Assembly (NCBI RefSeq): GCF_037893015.1
Contig: NC_133666.1
Span: 567,085,237 to 567,149,236 of the forward strand
Length of the DNA: 64,000 bases
Origin: Macrotis lagotis
Taxonomy: Eukaryota; Chordata; Mammalia; Peramelemorphia; Peramelidae
Direction: 5' to 3'
A program made the translations under genes and the position numbers. Each line of letters opens with the position of its first letter. Positions within the stretch are counted from its first letter, which is position 1. Of this stretch, positions 22,736 through 34,117 are shown piece after piece. The notes under the pieces are model-generated. The model had not been told where the DNA came from. It made no database searches and was given only the letters and a program-made list of their open reading frames with translations.

Positions 22736-23640
22736 AAACTCTCCTAAAGTATAGTCATATGAAAAAATGCTTCAAATCATTATTGATTAGAAAAATGAAA
22801 ATTACAACAACTCGGAGGTTCTACCTCACACTTATCAGATTGGCTAAGATGACAAAAGAAAATAAGGATGTGGGAAAATTAGTGCACTAATGCACTATTG
22901 GTGGAGTTATGAACCCATCCAACCATCCTGGAGAGCAATTTGGAACTTTGCCCAAACAGCAATAAAACTGCATATCCTTTGATCCAGAGCAGTATCACTA
23001 CTAGGTCTATGTCCCAAAGAGATCATAAAAAATGGGAAAAGACCCCACATTTAAGGTAGCTCCTTTTGTAGAGGCAAAGTAATTGCAAACTGAGGGAATG
23101 CTAATCAGTTGGGGAATACCTGAACAAATCATGGTAATGAATTTTCTCTAAGTAATCCTGAGAGTAGCAGAATTTTTAAAAGCCTGGAAAGATTTGCATG
23201 AACTGATTCTGAGTGAAGTAAGTAGAACCAGAAAGCACTGAACACATTGTGAGATGATCAACTATGATAGATGTAGCCATTCTCAGCAGTTCAACAATCA
23301 AGGACAATTCTGAGAGACCTGTTATGGAAAATGTCATCCACATCCAGAGGGAAAAAACTATGAAGTCTGAATGGAGAGCAAAGTGTACTATGCTTACTTT
23401 TTAAAGCTTCTTTTGTTTTTCTTTCTTTCTCATTATATTTTCCCCTCTTCATTCTAATTCTGCTTTCACACATGACAAATATGGAACTATATTAAACAGG
23501 ATTGTACATGTGCAACTTTTGCCAGATTGTTTGCTGCCATGGGGAGGCTGGAAGGAAAGTAAGGGTGGCAGTAAAATTTCAGAACTTAAACTTGCAAATG
23601 GATAAATACTGAAAACTACATTTACCTGTAATAGAAAAAA
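22736..23640 (+). repeat. LINE-1 ORF2 end plus 3' UTR
   Basis: Opens in the conserved ORF2 terminus ('cttatcagattggctaagat' near 22832) and runs through the L1 3' UTR: 'tggagagcaatttggaactt' (22930-22949), 'ccaaagagatcataaaaaat', 'acctgttatggaaaatg', 'gattgtacatgtgcaac', and a final 'tggataaatactgaaaac' before the A-rich end. A 5'-truncated L1 insertion, moderately old. Confidence 0.8.
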
Positions 23641-24690
23641 GTGATAAAAATAGAAGTAAAGGAGTTATCTTCTTGTATCTCTTCTTTGGAGATTAGCTTG
23701 GTTTTAAGATCTTGCATAGTATTGTAGTTTTGAATGTTTTCTTGTTTTCATTGGTGAAGTCAATCAAAACAGCAACATTAAGAGCCTACTGTGTGTATTA
23801 AGTGGATACTAAGCACTAAAGATAAGACAAAAATTAAACCAAATATAAAAATCTCTGCTGTAGGAGAGAATTTGCATATAACTATGTGCAAATAAATAGT
23901 CCTGATTCCATTATTCTGATACAAGTTTGCATTGTTAATGCAGTTACTGGAATGACTTCTCAAGCCCCGAGGCCAAAAATATTTCCCCTTCAACACCTAG
24001 GGGTTTCTTCCATAATTGGTCTTCTCTCCCTGACTTCCTGGGATGAATCTCTCTCAGCTGACAGAATTCCTTATCTTTATTGACTCCTTAAACTCTTAAG
24101 TGTACATCTCCCAATTGAAGAGCTGCCTAACTTTTAAAAGGCTAGCAGCAGGCATTGCTGATCCTTCTGCCAGCAAATGGTTAGACACCCTGTAATTTAA
24201 TTAGATGGAGGAACTTAATGTGTCCTAAAAGAGAAATTAAATTAAATACTGCTGTACACTTCCTTTATAATGGGTAAATGAGCCACCCCAGTTTCACACT
24301 TTGAAATTGGTGAATAAAAAGGTGAACTACTTAAGGAATCACACCCTTTCCAAGGTACAAATTCAACTACTTAGAAACTTCATTTTTCTCTTTTATTTGC
24401 CTCATATTCTCAATCTCATCAAGAGAAATGGTGAATTCATCAAGACACTCCAATTAACTTGTCCATGGCTATTAATGTTATACTGTGAAACAGGAGGCTG
24501 AGATTGGCCACCCCTAGGTGGCAGTCCTTATGACCACACTCAAACATTTGCTCAGCCTGATATAATCCCTATGTGAGGTATGTGCAGTTGTTACTAATTG
24601 ATTTACCCCGGGAATGTTTGCTGAGCTAGAATTAAGAATGCTAAAAAAAGGCACTAATCAGTGATTCAATCTCTTTTTGCCATCTTAAAT
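23641..24690. other. Mostly unique spacer with a CTCF-like site
   Basis: No gene or long repeat recognised. A short L2-like antisense scrap may lie at 23775-23840 ('agcctactgtgtgtattaag'). The only notable motif is at 24511-24524. Confidence 0.4.
24511..24524 (+). promoter_or_regulatory. CTCF-like motif
   Basis: CCCCTAGGTGGCAG matches 13 of 14 positions of the CTCF core CCASYAGRKGGCRS (C for A at position 3). It is preceded by TTGGCCA and followed by TCC, as in many CTCF sites. It is outside any SINE. Binding is inferred only. Confidence 0.4.
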
Positions 24691-25880
24691 TAGACATCCA
24701 ATAGATATCTTAATTTCACTAAACCCAAAACTGAAATCATCTCCCAAACCCCTCCCTCTTCTTAATTTTCCCATTACTGGTAAGTGTACTGCCATCCTTC
24801 TAATCAGCCAACTTGAAAACCTAGGTATTATTCTTAACATCTCTTCTCTAAACTCCCTGAACTCCCAGATCCAAATAATTCTTAGTCCTTCATATTTGTG
24901 CCCTTCTCTCTTTCACTATCACCTGCTCCTTGGTCTCCCTATCTCATGTCTCCTCCTCTAACCAACTCTCAAAGTGATCTTTTGAAAAGCATGAATCTGA
25001 CCATGACACCCCTCCATTCAATAATCCCCCTGATTTCCCTAGAATCAAATATAAAATTTTCTAGCTTTTAAAGCCTTTTATAACCTCTAACACCTTACTT
25101 TTCCTCACATATTCTCTGATATGGGCTCTTTGCTACTTCTTGGAGTGATCTTTCATCTCCTAACTTCTCAGAGCTTTTCCATTAGCTGTCCTCCATTCTT
25201 GGAATTTTCTATCTTCTGTGTTCCTTGAAATCTCAATTATAGTCTTACTTTCTGTTAAAAAAAAAAAGCCTTTTTCCAGTCTGACACTGGTGTCTGACCA
25301 TTTTTGAAGAAGACCATAGCATTAGAGAGATGATGCCATGAGTTTCTTGAATTGCATTTGAGTGAGGGGATACTTTGCTAAGTCACCAGTCCCACTTTCT
25401 CCTTTGGAACTATCTAGGTCCAGTAGCCAGATATGAATTAGGATGACTGGAGATGGCCTTAGATGCAGGGCAGTCAGGATTAAATGACTTGCACAAGATC
25501 ACACAACTAGTAGGCAATCAGAAGTGGAGGCAGGATATGAACCCCCCTTCTCCTGACTTCAAGATCAGAGCTCTATCCACTGCACCATCCAGCTACCCTT
25601 ATAACATATACTACATATTGCAACCAAGTAAAGCAAGGCTGGATGAAGATGAATTCCTTTTTCCTAGGGCCCGACTTTTCCCATCCCATTTCAGAATTCA
25701 TTTCTTCTGCAGGCATCTATTTTGTCTATACACGATTGTGTGTTGTATTTCTCACACCTCCACCACCAAATACACTGTAAGCTCTTAAAGAACACAAACT
25801 GTTTTGGGTCTTGATTTGAATCTCCAGTTCACACTATCTGACACATACTAAACAATAAATATTAAACACTGAATGACTGG
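24690..25880 (+). repeat. L2 LINE, 3' portion, split by a SINE
   Basis: 24690-25274 follows the L2 ORF2 end, with the frame-broken phrase 'NLGIIL' (24812-24835) as in the L2/CR1 reverse transcriptase tail. The sequence resumes at 25600 and finishes with the L2 3' terminus ('cactgtaagctcttaaagaa', 'actaaacaataaatatt' near 25848). The SINE 25275-25599 separates the halves. Confidence 0.65.
25275..25599 (-). mobile_element. Long composite tRNA-derived SINE
   Basis: The right end is a tRNA-like head in antisense ('tgaaccccccttctcctgac', 'ctctatccactgcaccatcc'). The left 200 bp is a different body ('agtctgacactggtgtctga', 'gatgatgccatgagtttctt', 'aagtcaccagtcccactttc'). The same body recurs at 40690-40840, which shows it is a repeat family. 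It inserted into an L2. Confidence 0.6.
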
Positions 25881-26160
25881 CTATAACTATATTCAAGTAT
25901 AGAGGAAAGGGATGCTATAAGCCTTCAAGTGGGGAAGAAGGCCTCAGGCCTTTATCTCCTCACCAGGATTGCTAATATGTAGCTGTGAACACATATCCTA
26001 CTAGATATTTTTGCTGCATTTATCCTTTTTCTGCTCTTAATAATATTGGAGACAGAATAGATAGACTGTGACTGTGAGATTTAAAAAGTTAGAGGACCAG
26101 AGATCCCATGAGAACACTATCAAAGCCTTAAAAAAACACCTTGTTCTAGATCCTAATGGG

Positions 26161-26316
26161 TTTTTTTTTTTTAGGTTTTGGCAAGGCAATGGGGTTAAGT
26201 GGCTTGCCCAAGACCACACAGCTAGGTAATTATTAAGTGTCTGAGGTCACATTTGAACTCAGGTCCTCCTGACTCCAGGGCTGGTGTTCTATCCACTGCA
26301 CCACCTAGCTGCCCCC
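26161..26316 (-). mobile_element. WSINE1-type SINE with perfect 16-bp duplication
   Basis: Complete antisense copy (poly-T, 'aggttttggcaaggcaatgg', ..., 'ccacctagctgcccc'). The exact 16-bp target duplication tctagatcctaatggg lies at 26145-26160 and 26317-26332, a hallmark of L1-mediated insertion. Confidence 0.97.
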
Positions 26317-26332
26317 TCTAGATCCTAATGGG

Positions 26333-27250
26333 CAGGATATTAGATAACAGCCAAAATAGTTTTCTAGAGAGAAGCTCTCTAATAGCTATACTAGATTTTG
26401 AAGTAGACCTAGTGGAACAAATGTTTACAGTACCTGCCATGATTTAAGCCCATTCTCCCTAGAGAGGAAAGTGTTTGGAGGAATGACTTGTACCACTGTT
26501 CTTGTTATAATTTCTTTAGTAAATATTACTTTGTAAAGGCTAACTAATATTATTATTGATTAAATGAAAATTGAGCACTATCAGTGGGGGATATTGATGA
26601 TATAAGGGATATAGTAACTGGAGATTAGTATTGGGCAGAACATTAGAGGCTTGTTGATGTCCAGCCATGGATAATCAAGGGTGCCCCTAGAAATCTGATG
26701 GGGAGCTATAGTTTTATCTTTGTTGATATCTTAGGGTTACGAATTTCCATGAGATTATATAAAGTTACACTTGTATTAAGTTTTCCCTTTCTCTGAGTCT
26801 TTTGGAGTACCTACACTGGAATGGTCAACAAGAGCCTGTCTCTCTTTGGAAATATTTGAAGAAGCCATTCAAAATAATTTGGATAATTTAGACCAATGCC
26901 CAAGAGGAAACTGGGACAAAGACTTGCAAATAGTAAGAGAGCACAGATTTCTGAAAGACCCAGTAGGTAAGTCAAATGAAAAAGGGCAAACCATTCAGTC
27001 TGAGGAAGGGAAGAGGTAGAAAGGAATCTTCATGAGCCAATTAGAGATCTGATTAACCAAAAATGATTTTTTCTTCCTCAGAATCCTTTAAAGAGGCCTT
27101 AGGAGAATAAAGTAGAGTTTGTGTATAACTGCATATTTAAATAGTACAAAGGCATTTATGAGCCTTAGAGGTGGGAAAGAGCTATAATCCTATCTGGTAA
27201 GGATCCAGTCTGACCCCTTCTGCTGCTCTTCTATCTTTTTCCCATTTTTA
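26333..27250. other. Unassigned spacer, LTR-like motifs
   Basis: No named repeat. 'attatataaagttacac' near 26753 looks TATA-like, and an ATG-less frame of about 80 codons ends near a GTAAGT at 26967, but no family features support an exon or a retroviral gene. Confidence 0.35.
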
Positions 27251-29649
27251 ACACAATGTTCTTTTTTCCTTTTATTTTTGGACATTATTTTCCCCCAGTT
27301 ACAAATTAAAAACAAATAAAAACCTCTTTCCTTTCTTTAAAAAATATTTAACATTTTTCTTTTCATATTTTGAGTTTTAAATTTTCTTCTCTCTCCTTCC
27401 TCTACTCACTGAAAAAGCAAGCAAAATGATATCAAATATACACATTAAGTCTTGTAAAACATATTTTCATATTAGTCATAGCACTCAAAAAAAGAGAGAA
27501 AAGTATACTTCAATTTCCACTCATAGTTTATCAATTCTTTCTTTAAGGAGTGGATAGCATTTTTTTTCATCATGAGTCCTTTGGAATTGTTTTCAATCAT
27601 TGTACTGATGAAGGCAGTCAAGTCTTTCAGAGTTGAGTCAACATTACAACATTGTTGTTACTATGCACAATGATCTGGTCATCATTTCATTTTGTAACAG
27701 TTCATATCAATCTTGCAATGATTTTCTGAAAACATCCTTGTCATTTCTAATACAATAGTATTCCATCTAGAGTAGGTGCCACATCTTGATCATCCATTTC
27801 CCAAGTGATGAGCACCCCTCAATTTTCAATTCTTTGCAACAAAAAGAGTTGCTATAAATATACAGCTTTTTCCTTTTACTTTGATCTCTTTGGGGTACAG
27901 ATTTAGTAGTGTTATTGCTGGGTCAGTAGATTTGCACAGTTTTATGGCCTTTGGGCATAATTCCAAACTGTTCTCTAGAATATCATCAACAATTTATTAA
28001 TGTACTAATTTCCCTCATTCCTTCCAGCATTTGTCATTTCTGATGAAGTGCGAGGTGATACTGCAGAGTTGCTTAAATTTGTACTTCTCCAATCAACAGT
28101 GATTTAGAGCATTGTCATATGAATAAAGATAATTGCTTTCTTCTGAAAACTGCTTGGTCATATCATTTGCCCATTTATCAATTGGAATAACTTTTATTTG
28201 ATTCAGTTCCATATATATTTGAGAAATAAGGCCTTTATCAGAGAAATTTGCTGCAAGATATTTTTGATATTAATTCATTGTCTATGGTACCTTTTAGTAA
28301 AAGATTTCTTCAATTATCTCTTAATTAGTTCTATTTTTACTTTTGCTCCAAGATCGATTACTGCCCCCTGCCTTTTGTTTTAAAGTTCCAGCTGATGTAT
28401 AACAGATACTACTCTAGCATTTCATTTTAACTCATTCTGTTTCAAGTATGTCTCTTATGACATATTGTTGGATTCTGGTTTCTAAACTATTCTATTTTAT
28501 AGGTGAACTTTTCTCATTCGCAATCACAGTTCTGATTACTACTTGGTTCTCTTCAACCTTTTTTCTTCTGTCTTTCCCTCCACTTTTATATCCTGTCCTT
28601 CCTTTCTTCTTCAAAAATCTGTTTTGTTTCTGACCACTACTCTTTTAACCTGTCCACCTTTTACACCACTCTCCCTCGCCTCATATCTCATATCCCTTTC
28701 TTCTATTCCCTATGGGATAAGAAAGATTTTATAACCATCCAAGTGTGTGTGTTAAATTATTCCCTCTTTGAAGGGACTAACTTCTTTGATGAGAGTGAGA
28801 TGCAAGCAGTACCTACCCTACCACCCATTTTCCCCTCCATTGTGAAAACTTTTCCTTTTGTGTCTCTTTTATGTGAGAAAATTCCCCACTCTACCTCTTT
28901 TCCTCCTCCCTATACATTCTTCTTTCTCAATTTCATTTTTTAAGATCACCCCCCCAAAATCAACTGATACCCATGCCCTCTATCTATGTACACATCTTCT
29001 AACTGCCCTAACAGTTATAAAGTTCTTTGAAGATATATCGTTTTCCCATTTCAAAATGTAGACAAGGTTAACTTATTTAATCCTTTATGATTTCTCTTTC
29101 CTTTTTACCTTCTTATGCTACTTTTGCATCTTGTATTTGAAAGTCAAATTTTCTATTCAGCTCTGGACTTTTATGAGGAATACTTGAAACCCCTCTATTT
29201 CATTAAATATCCATCCACCCTCCCCTTCCCCACCAAGGATAATTCTAAGTTTTATTGAATAAATGATTCTTTGTTGCAATTCTTTATCTTCTGGGATATC
29301 AGGAGTCTTTAAACATGGAAGCTGTTGAATCTTGTGTGATCCTGACTGTACCTCCATAGTATGTGAATTGTTTCTTCCTGACCGTTTCATCTATTTTCTC
29401 TTTAACATGGGAGTTCTACAATTTGGCTATAATATTTCTGGGAGTTTTCATTTGGGGATTTCTTTCAGGAGGCAATTGTGGATTCTTCCATTTTCTCTTA
29501 TACTCTCTAGTTCTAGTCAGGGCAGTTTTCCTCAGTTTCTCAAAAGATGATGTCTAGGCTGTTTTTTATCATTAACTTTCATGTAGTACTTTGAAAGGAA
29601 AAGTTTTCACAATCTCAATCAATTTTCAGGTCATTTTTCCAATGAGAGT

Positions 29650-30077
29650 TGTTGTGCTTGCTTCCTTGGGGCCCACAGTGGTGACCTCCCTCCCTCCCTC
29701 CCAGAGGGGAGCTGAGAATAAGAAGTCAAACCACTACTGCCTTATGCCTCCAGCTCAATTTTATTACTGCTTAGCTATTACATATATACTGTTAGGTCTT
29801 CTGGGGTAGAACAAAGAATAATGAGGTAATTGGGGGGGATGAAAGTGGGGTGTGAGTGCAACGTCTTGCATTACAGGATGGGGGGGTATGTTGGGGAGGA
29901 GGTGGTAAAACACAGCTGTGTCTAGTGCCCTTGGTCTGTGGGACAGAATGTCCAGCTCCCAAGGATTCTGGCACATCTTATCTCCAGGGCAGCGTGCCAG
30001 CTCCTGAGACTGTCTAGGTGGCGGTTTACTTGTAAGTGATTTGTGTCATGGCTGTTAGAATAGCCTGTGTACCCACA
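29650..30077 (-). mobile_element. Solo LTR with 6-bp duplication
   Basis: A 428-bp TG...CA element inside L1 ORF1, flanked by exact gagagt at 29644-29649 and 30078-30083. The - strand reading has AATAAAATTGAG near 29757 and begins TGTGGGTAC, so the LTR is probably transcribed leftward. It arose by recombination between the LTRs of a former provirus. A 6-bp duplication fits class II. Confidence 0.75.
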
Positions 30078-30364
30078 GAGAGTTATATTTTCTTCAATTT
30101 TTCTTCCATTCTTTTGACTTTGTTTCTTGAAGTCTCATGGAGTCACTAGCTTCTACTTGCCCAATTCTAATGTTTAAACAATTATTTTCTCCAGTGAGCT
30201 TTTGTGCATCTTTTTCTCCCATTTGGCCAATTCCATTTTTTAAAGGAATTCTTCAATGAATATATTTGTGTTTCTTTTAACATTAGGCCAATTAGTTTTT
30301 TAAGAAAAGGCACAAATATTTTTAAGAAATTTTCTTCATTACTTTTCTATGTCTCTTTTATTAA

Positions 30365-30499
30365 TTTTTTTTTGAGAGGCAATTGAGGTTGAGTGACCTG
30401 TCCAAAATCATAAAGCTAGTATCAAATGTCTGAGGCCACATTTGAACTCATGTCCTTTTCACTTCAGGGCTGGTGCTCCACTGCACCACTTAGCAGTCC
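30365..30499 (-). mobile_element. WSINE1-type SINE, diverged
   Basis: Antisense copy: poly-T, 'agaggcaattgaggttgagt', 'acatttgaactcatgtcctt', 'ctgcaccacttagcagtcc'. More mutated than its neighbours and lacking part of the head. Confidence 0.75.
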
Positions 30500-30617
30500 A
30501 TGATGCTTCTTTTACCAAACTGTTAATTCTCTTTTCATAATTTTCTTCCATCATTCTCATCTCTCTTTCCAATTTTTCCTTGCCTTTTTTATTACTTTAA
30601 CTCTTCCAGGAATTCTT

Positions 30618-30768
30618 TTTTTTTTTTTAGGGTTTTGCAAGGCAAATGGGGTTAAGTGGTTTGCCCAAGGCCACACAGCTAGGCAATTATTAAGTGTCTG
30701 AGGCTGGATTTGAACCCATGTGCTCCTGACTCCAGGGCCAGTGCTCTATCCACTGTGCCCCCTAGCTG
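30618..30768 (-). mobile_element. WSINE1-type SINE
   Basis: Complete antisense copy with an exact 12-bp duplication, ccaggaattctt, at 30606-30617 and 30769-30780, inside the L1 ORF1/5' UTR region. Confidence 0.93.
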
Positions 30769-31147
30769 CCAGGAATTCTTGTTGGATTTGGGTTCAATTA
30801 ACACTTTTCTTTCAGTCTTTGGTCTTAACTGTTCTCACATTGTTCTCTTCTTTTTTTGATTTATGTCTTGTTCTTTCCTGCCACCATAGTGGAACCACCT
30901 TTTTTGTGGCCAAGTTCTTTTTGTTGTTATTTCTCATTTTTCCAGTCTACTTCTTGCCTTTGAACTTTATGGTAAAGTTAGGCTCAGCTCTCTTGCAAGT
31001 GAGGAGATACTGTCTAAGATTCAGCCATTTTTGTGCTGCTGTTTTCAGTTAGTTCTGAGGATCTCCAAGATTTCAGTGCTGTCAAGTGGTGTGATCCTGG
31101 GATAAATATGGTCACTGCTCTCCTCTTTTGCTCTCTCTCTCTCTCTC

Positions 31148-31297
31148 TTTTTTTAGATTTTTTTTTGCTAGGCAATGGGGTTAAGTGGCTTGCCCAAGGC
31201 CACACAGCTAGGTCATTATTGTCTGAGACCGAATTTGAACCCAGGTACTCCTGACTCCAGAGCCAGTGCTTTATCCACTGCGCCACCTAGCTGCCCC
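31148..31297 (-). mobile_element. WSINE1-type SINE
   Basis: Antisense copy ending 'ccactgcgccacctagctgcccc', with the head CpG intact. Immediately after it, 'atgcgccacc' repeats a bit of the head, perhaps a small slippage at insertion. Confidence 0.85.
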
Positions 31298-31829
31298 ATG
31301 CGCCACCTTTTAATGATGTTTTAAGGATCCCTATTCCCTTGTGACCATAAGTGCAAATTCTCCTCTTGACCCTGAAACTGAAAACAGGTCCCCTGCTCTC
31401 CTGTTGACCACAAGCACCAACACTTCTCTCTATTCTGGATCTGGGGCTCAGAACTGCTTATGAGAAACAGAGTTGCCAATCACAACCAGCTATATGTACT
31501 CTGTACTAGCTTAGGGGCCCTTGTAATCTTCCTATCCATTTATCTTGCCCTTTTTCCATCTCTGGGATGACAGTGCCTGAAGCAACTTGCTGCTGTGGCT
31601 TTGACAGCCATCTCTGAAGCCTACCTATGGTGCTGTACTATGCGTTCTCTGGGTCAACACCCACCCTAGTGGCACAGACCTCTCATGATGACCTCCTACA
31701 TTGACTTAGGTTGGAAAAATGTCCCACTCTGACCTTTTATTGGCTCTGTTGCTCCAAAATTTGATTTGAAGAGTTATTTTTAAGTTATTTGGAAGGGAAG
31801 ACTTCTGCTTCATTGCTGCTGATAAGTTT

Positions 31830-32320
31830 GTTAACTTGACTGTGCCTCCTCTTTTCTTATCCCAAATACTATAATGTGATGGAAAAATAACTCATCTAAC
31901 CATTATAGGCTCTTCCCCCTAGGCTAATCATCAACCATATACACACCCATCAGGACTACTCCTCTCCAAAAGGAGTGAGTCTGGCCTTACAAGGATATGA
32001 CTATTCCTACACCCTCAAAGAGCACAGGAACTAATCAGCTATAATGATTTTAGGATGATGACCTTGCTGCTGAACTCAAAGGTCAGTCAGGTCTTTTCAT
32101 GTCCTCTGCAGCTGACCTCTGCTATATATGTAGTCTCTCCCAATCAGAAATGTAAGTTCTTTTGAGATCGGGGCTATCTCCCTTTTCTATTTTTACTCTC
32201 AGAGTTTAGGAGAGCTGTTGGCACATAGTGGGTACTTTATATGCTTTTCATCCTATTTCATAGTAGGTATTTAGTTAATGCCTGTGCAATGATAATTAAA
32301 TGAAAGGGTGTTTGGTATAC
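31830..32320 (+). repeat. Spacer with an L2 3'-end fragment
   Basis: 32115-32305 carries the L2 terminus ('atgtaagttcttttgagatc', 'ttggcacatagtgggtactt', then 'taatgcctgtg'). 31830-32110 holds nothing recognisable. Confidence 0.5.
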
Positions 32321-32450
32321 TTTTTTTTTTTGGAAGACAATGGGGTTAAGTGACTTGCCCAGGTCACACAGGTAATTTTTAAATGTCTGAGGTCAGATCT
32401 GAACTCAGGTCCTTCTAATCTATGGCCAGTGCTCTGTCTATTTCCCCTAG
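32321..32450 (-). mobile_element. WSINE1-type SINE, diverged
   Basis: Antisense copy with poly-T, 'gttaagtgacttgcccaggt', 'gatctgaactcaggtccttc'. The head is degraded ('gctctgtctatttcccctag'). Confidence 0.8.
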
Positions 32451-32730
32451 CAAGGAAGGTCCCAAATTGTGACAAGGACTAGTCTCATATGCAGTTTGAT
32501 AGGCTTTTTCCTCCCCTTGGAGATAATCATTGATCTGAATCATCATGGTTACGGTCTAATCAATAGCCAATCCCATATCATTCTCTAATAATTTATTATA
32601 CTGAAGAGCATAGGGTAATGTGTAGTAATATGTATGAACTTCATTGAGTAGGAGCATTTGCAGAGGACAAGGACCCTAGGGTCAACCTTAGTCAACTCAT
32701 CACTAGCTGGAGCTAGTTTTTGACCTCCCC

Positions 32731-32733
<3 letters not shown>

Positions 32734-32792
<59 letters not shown>

Positions 32793-32824
32793 AAACCATC
32801 TCTTATATTCTGAGGAAGCCAAAT

Positions 32825-32866
<42 letters not shown>

Positions 32867-32899
32867 AAACCATCTCATATTCTGAGGAAGCCAAATGGC
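32734..32899. repeat. Compound (CA)n-(TA)n with a duplicated 36-bp unit
   Basis: (CA)n runs from 32734 to about 32782 and passes into TA. A unit beginning 'taaaaccatctc' and ending 'ggaagccaaatggc' occurs at 32791-32827 and again at 32865-32899, with a (TA)n tract at 32828-32864 between. The duplicate differs only by a two-base indel, so the local duplication is recent. Confidence 0.9.
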
Positions 32900-33067
32900 C
32901 TACATTCCTCACAATAGCTTTAGGAAATCAATAGAACTCTGACCTAAGTGGGACCCTCTACATTTTAAAGGAAATAATATATAAAATTCATTTCCTATTA
33001 TATCCTGACTAGTTCCACTCAAGTATGGTTGCTATAGTAATAAGCTCAATACTATGTGAACAACAAA

Positions 33068-33200
33068 TGTTTTCCATTTTCAACCTGAAAAAACCTTAAA
33101 AGATTATCTAGTATAGTACCCTTATTTTACAGATGAGGAAATTGAGACCCAAAGAGGTTAAAAAGCTTACCCAAGACCAAAGATTCATCAATGTTAATAA
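33068..33200 (-). repeat. MIR3-like SINE relic
   Basis: 'ttattttacagatgaggaaa' at about 33122-33141 followed by 'ttgagacccaaagaggtta', the antisense core of MIR-class SINEs. Only the core survives. Confidence 0.65.
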
Positions 33201-33299
33201 GTTACACAGTCAAAAAAGTATTTCTTAAAATTAGAATATGGAGTAGTTAAATAGCCAGTCTTTTTCAGATGCAAATGTGAATCTTTATTTTAGAAAATA

Positions 33300-34030
33300 C
33301 CATATTTCCTCATGTATATGACACACCCTTTTTAAAAAAAATTTGGGTCTAAAAACTGGGAGTGTCTTATACAATAGTTGTAGATTTTTTACTTGCATTT
33401 CCTACTTTTTTTGTGCTTGTTGTCTTTGCACTCGTTTCGCATTTGTTATAGATATATTAGGTTATGTTTCTCCATGATCTGTCCAGAAATGTCTCAGAAA
33501 AGATTTTCATACAGTGCTGAATTCAAGTTCAAAGTGATCCAGTTTGCAAAAGTTAATGGAAATGTACTGCTGAATGTAAGTTTGATCCTTATCCGACTGA
33601 GAAAACAATCTGAGACTGGAAAGAAGAAACCCTACTGAAAAGTCCATGGCAGAAGGTCATGAGAGGCAAGTCAGAAAAATGGCCTAAGGTAGAGAGGGAA
33701 TGAAAGGGATGGATTGAAGAGCAAAGGGTCATTGGAATTCCTATTTCCACAAAGATGGTTTAGCATGAAACCAAGAAGAATTGCTGATGGAAAAGAAGTG
33801 AATGATTCCAAAGGACAAAATTAGTGCTTCAAGTTCATGAAACTGAATGGACTAAGCATTTGTCCACACACCAGACTTGCCCAAAAGATGCCTGAAAGCT
33901 ATGAATAGAAGATGCTTGAATTTCATTATGATAAAAAGAGTTCAATAACTTTATGTAATACATTTTTTTTCAAATTTCAGGCCCCCAAATTAAGGTGCAT
34001 TATCATGTATGGAAGCATCTTGTACATGGA
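33300..34030 (+). mobile_element. pogo/Tigger-like DNA transposon fossil
   Basis: Imperfect terminal inverted repeats at about 33305-33350 ('catgtatatgacacaccctt') and 33985-34022 ('aggtgcattatcatgtatgg') enclose remnants of a transposase N-terminus. The copy is only about 0.73 kb and lacks the DDE catalytic region, so it is an internally deleted, non-autonomous element. Confidence 0.65.
33480..33945 (+). pseudogene. pogo-like transposase N-terminal remnant
   Basis: A frame inside 33393-33638 reads 'MSQKRFSYSAEFKFKVIQFA', close to the Brinker-type DNA-binding helix ('KRKSYSAEFKLKVIQFAKENGN') found in POGK and pogo-like proteins. After a frameshift, 'KSEKWP' and 'IEEQRVIGIPISTKMV' (around 33672-33765) match the linker, and another frame near 33829-33905 reads 'CFKFMKLNGLSICPHTRLAQ', equivalent to the CENP-B-type helix region. 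At least two frameshifts and internal stops are present. The family binds transposon ends. This copy is dead. Confidence 0.7.
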
Positions 34031-34117
34031 GCAGTCCATTCAGGTTTGAGAGGTAAGGTTAACTGAAACTTTCTAGAATGATTATAGAAGAGATTTTTTT
34101 TCCTCTCAATTTTTTTT

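Larger units (their letters stand above)
27255..31830 (-). mobile_element. LINE-1 (-), internally deleted and multiply interrupted
   Basis: 27255-28383 is antisense L1 3' UTR and ORF2 end ('gatctctttggggtacagat' near 27885, 'attgctgggtca'). At about 28383 it jumps to the ORF2 endonuclease region (28385-28560, resembling 18440-18600), so the central ORF2 is deleted. It then runs through the inter-ORF spacer (28560-29150), ORF1 (29150-30600) and 5' UTR (30780-31830). Interrupted by a solo LTR at 29650-30077 and by SINEs at 30365-30499, 30618-30768 and 31148-31297. Confidence 0.7.

Noticed and set aside
26770..27010. ATG-less frame of about 80 codons ending near a GTAAGT at 26967
   Set aside because: No start codon, no acceptor that fits, no recognisable domain. 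Frames of this length arise by chance in 64 kb.
32585..32917. Frames rich in Tyr-Ile, Cys-Val and Thr-His repeats
   Set aside because: Translations of (TA)n and (CA)n microsatellites.
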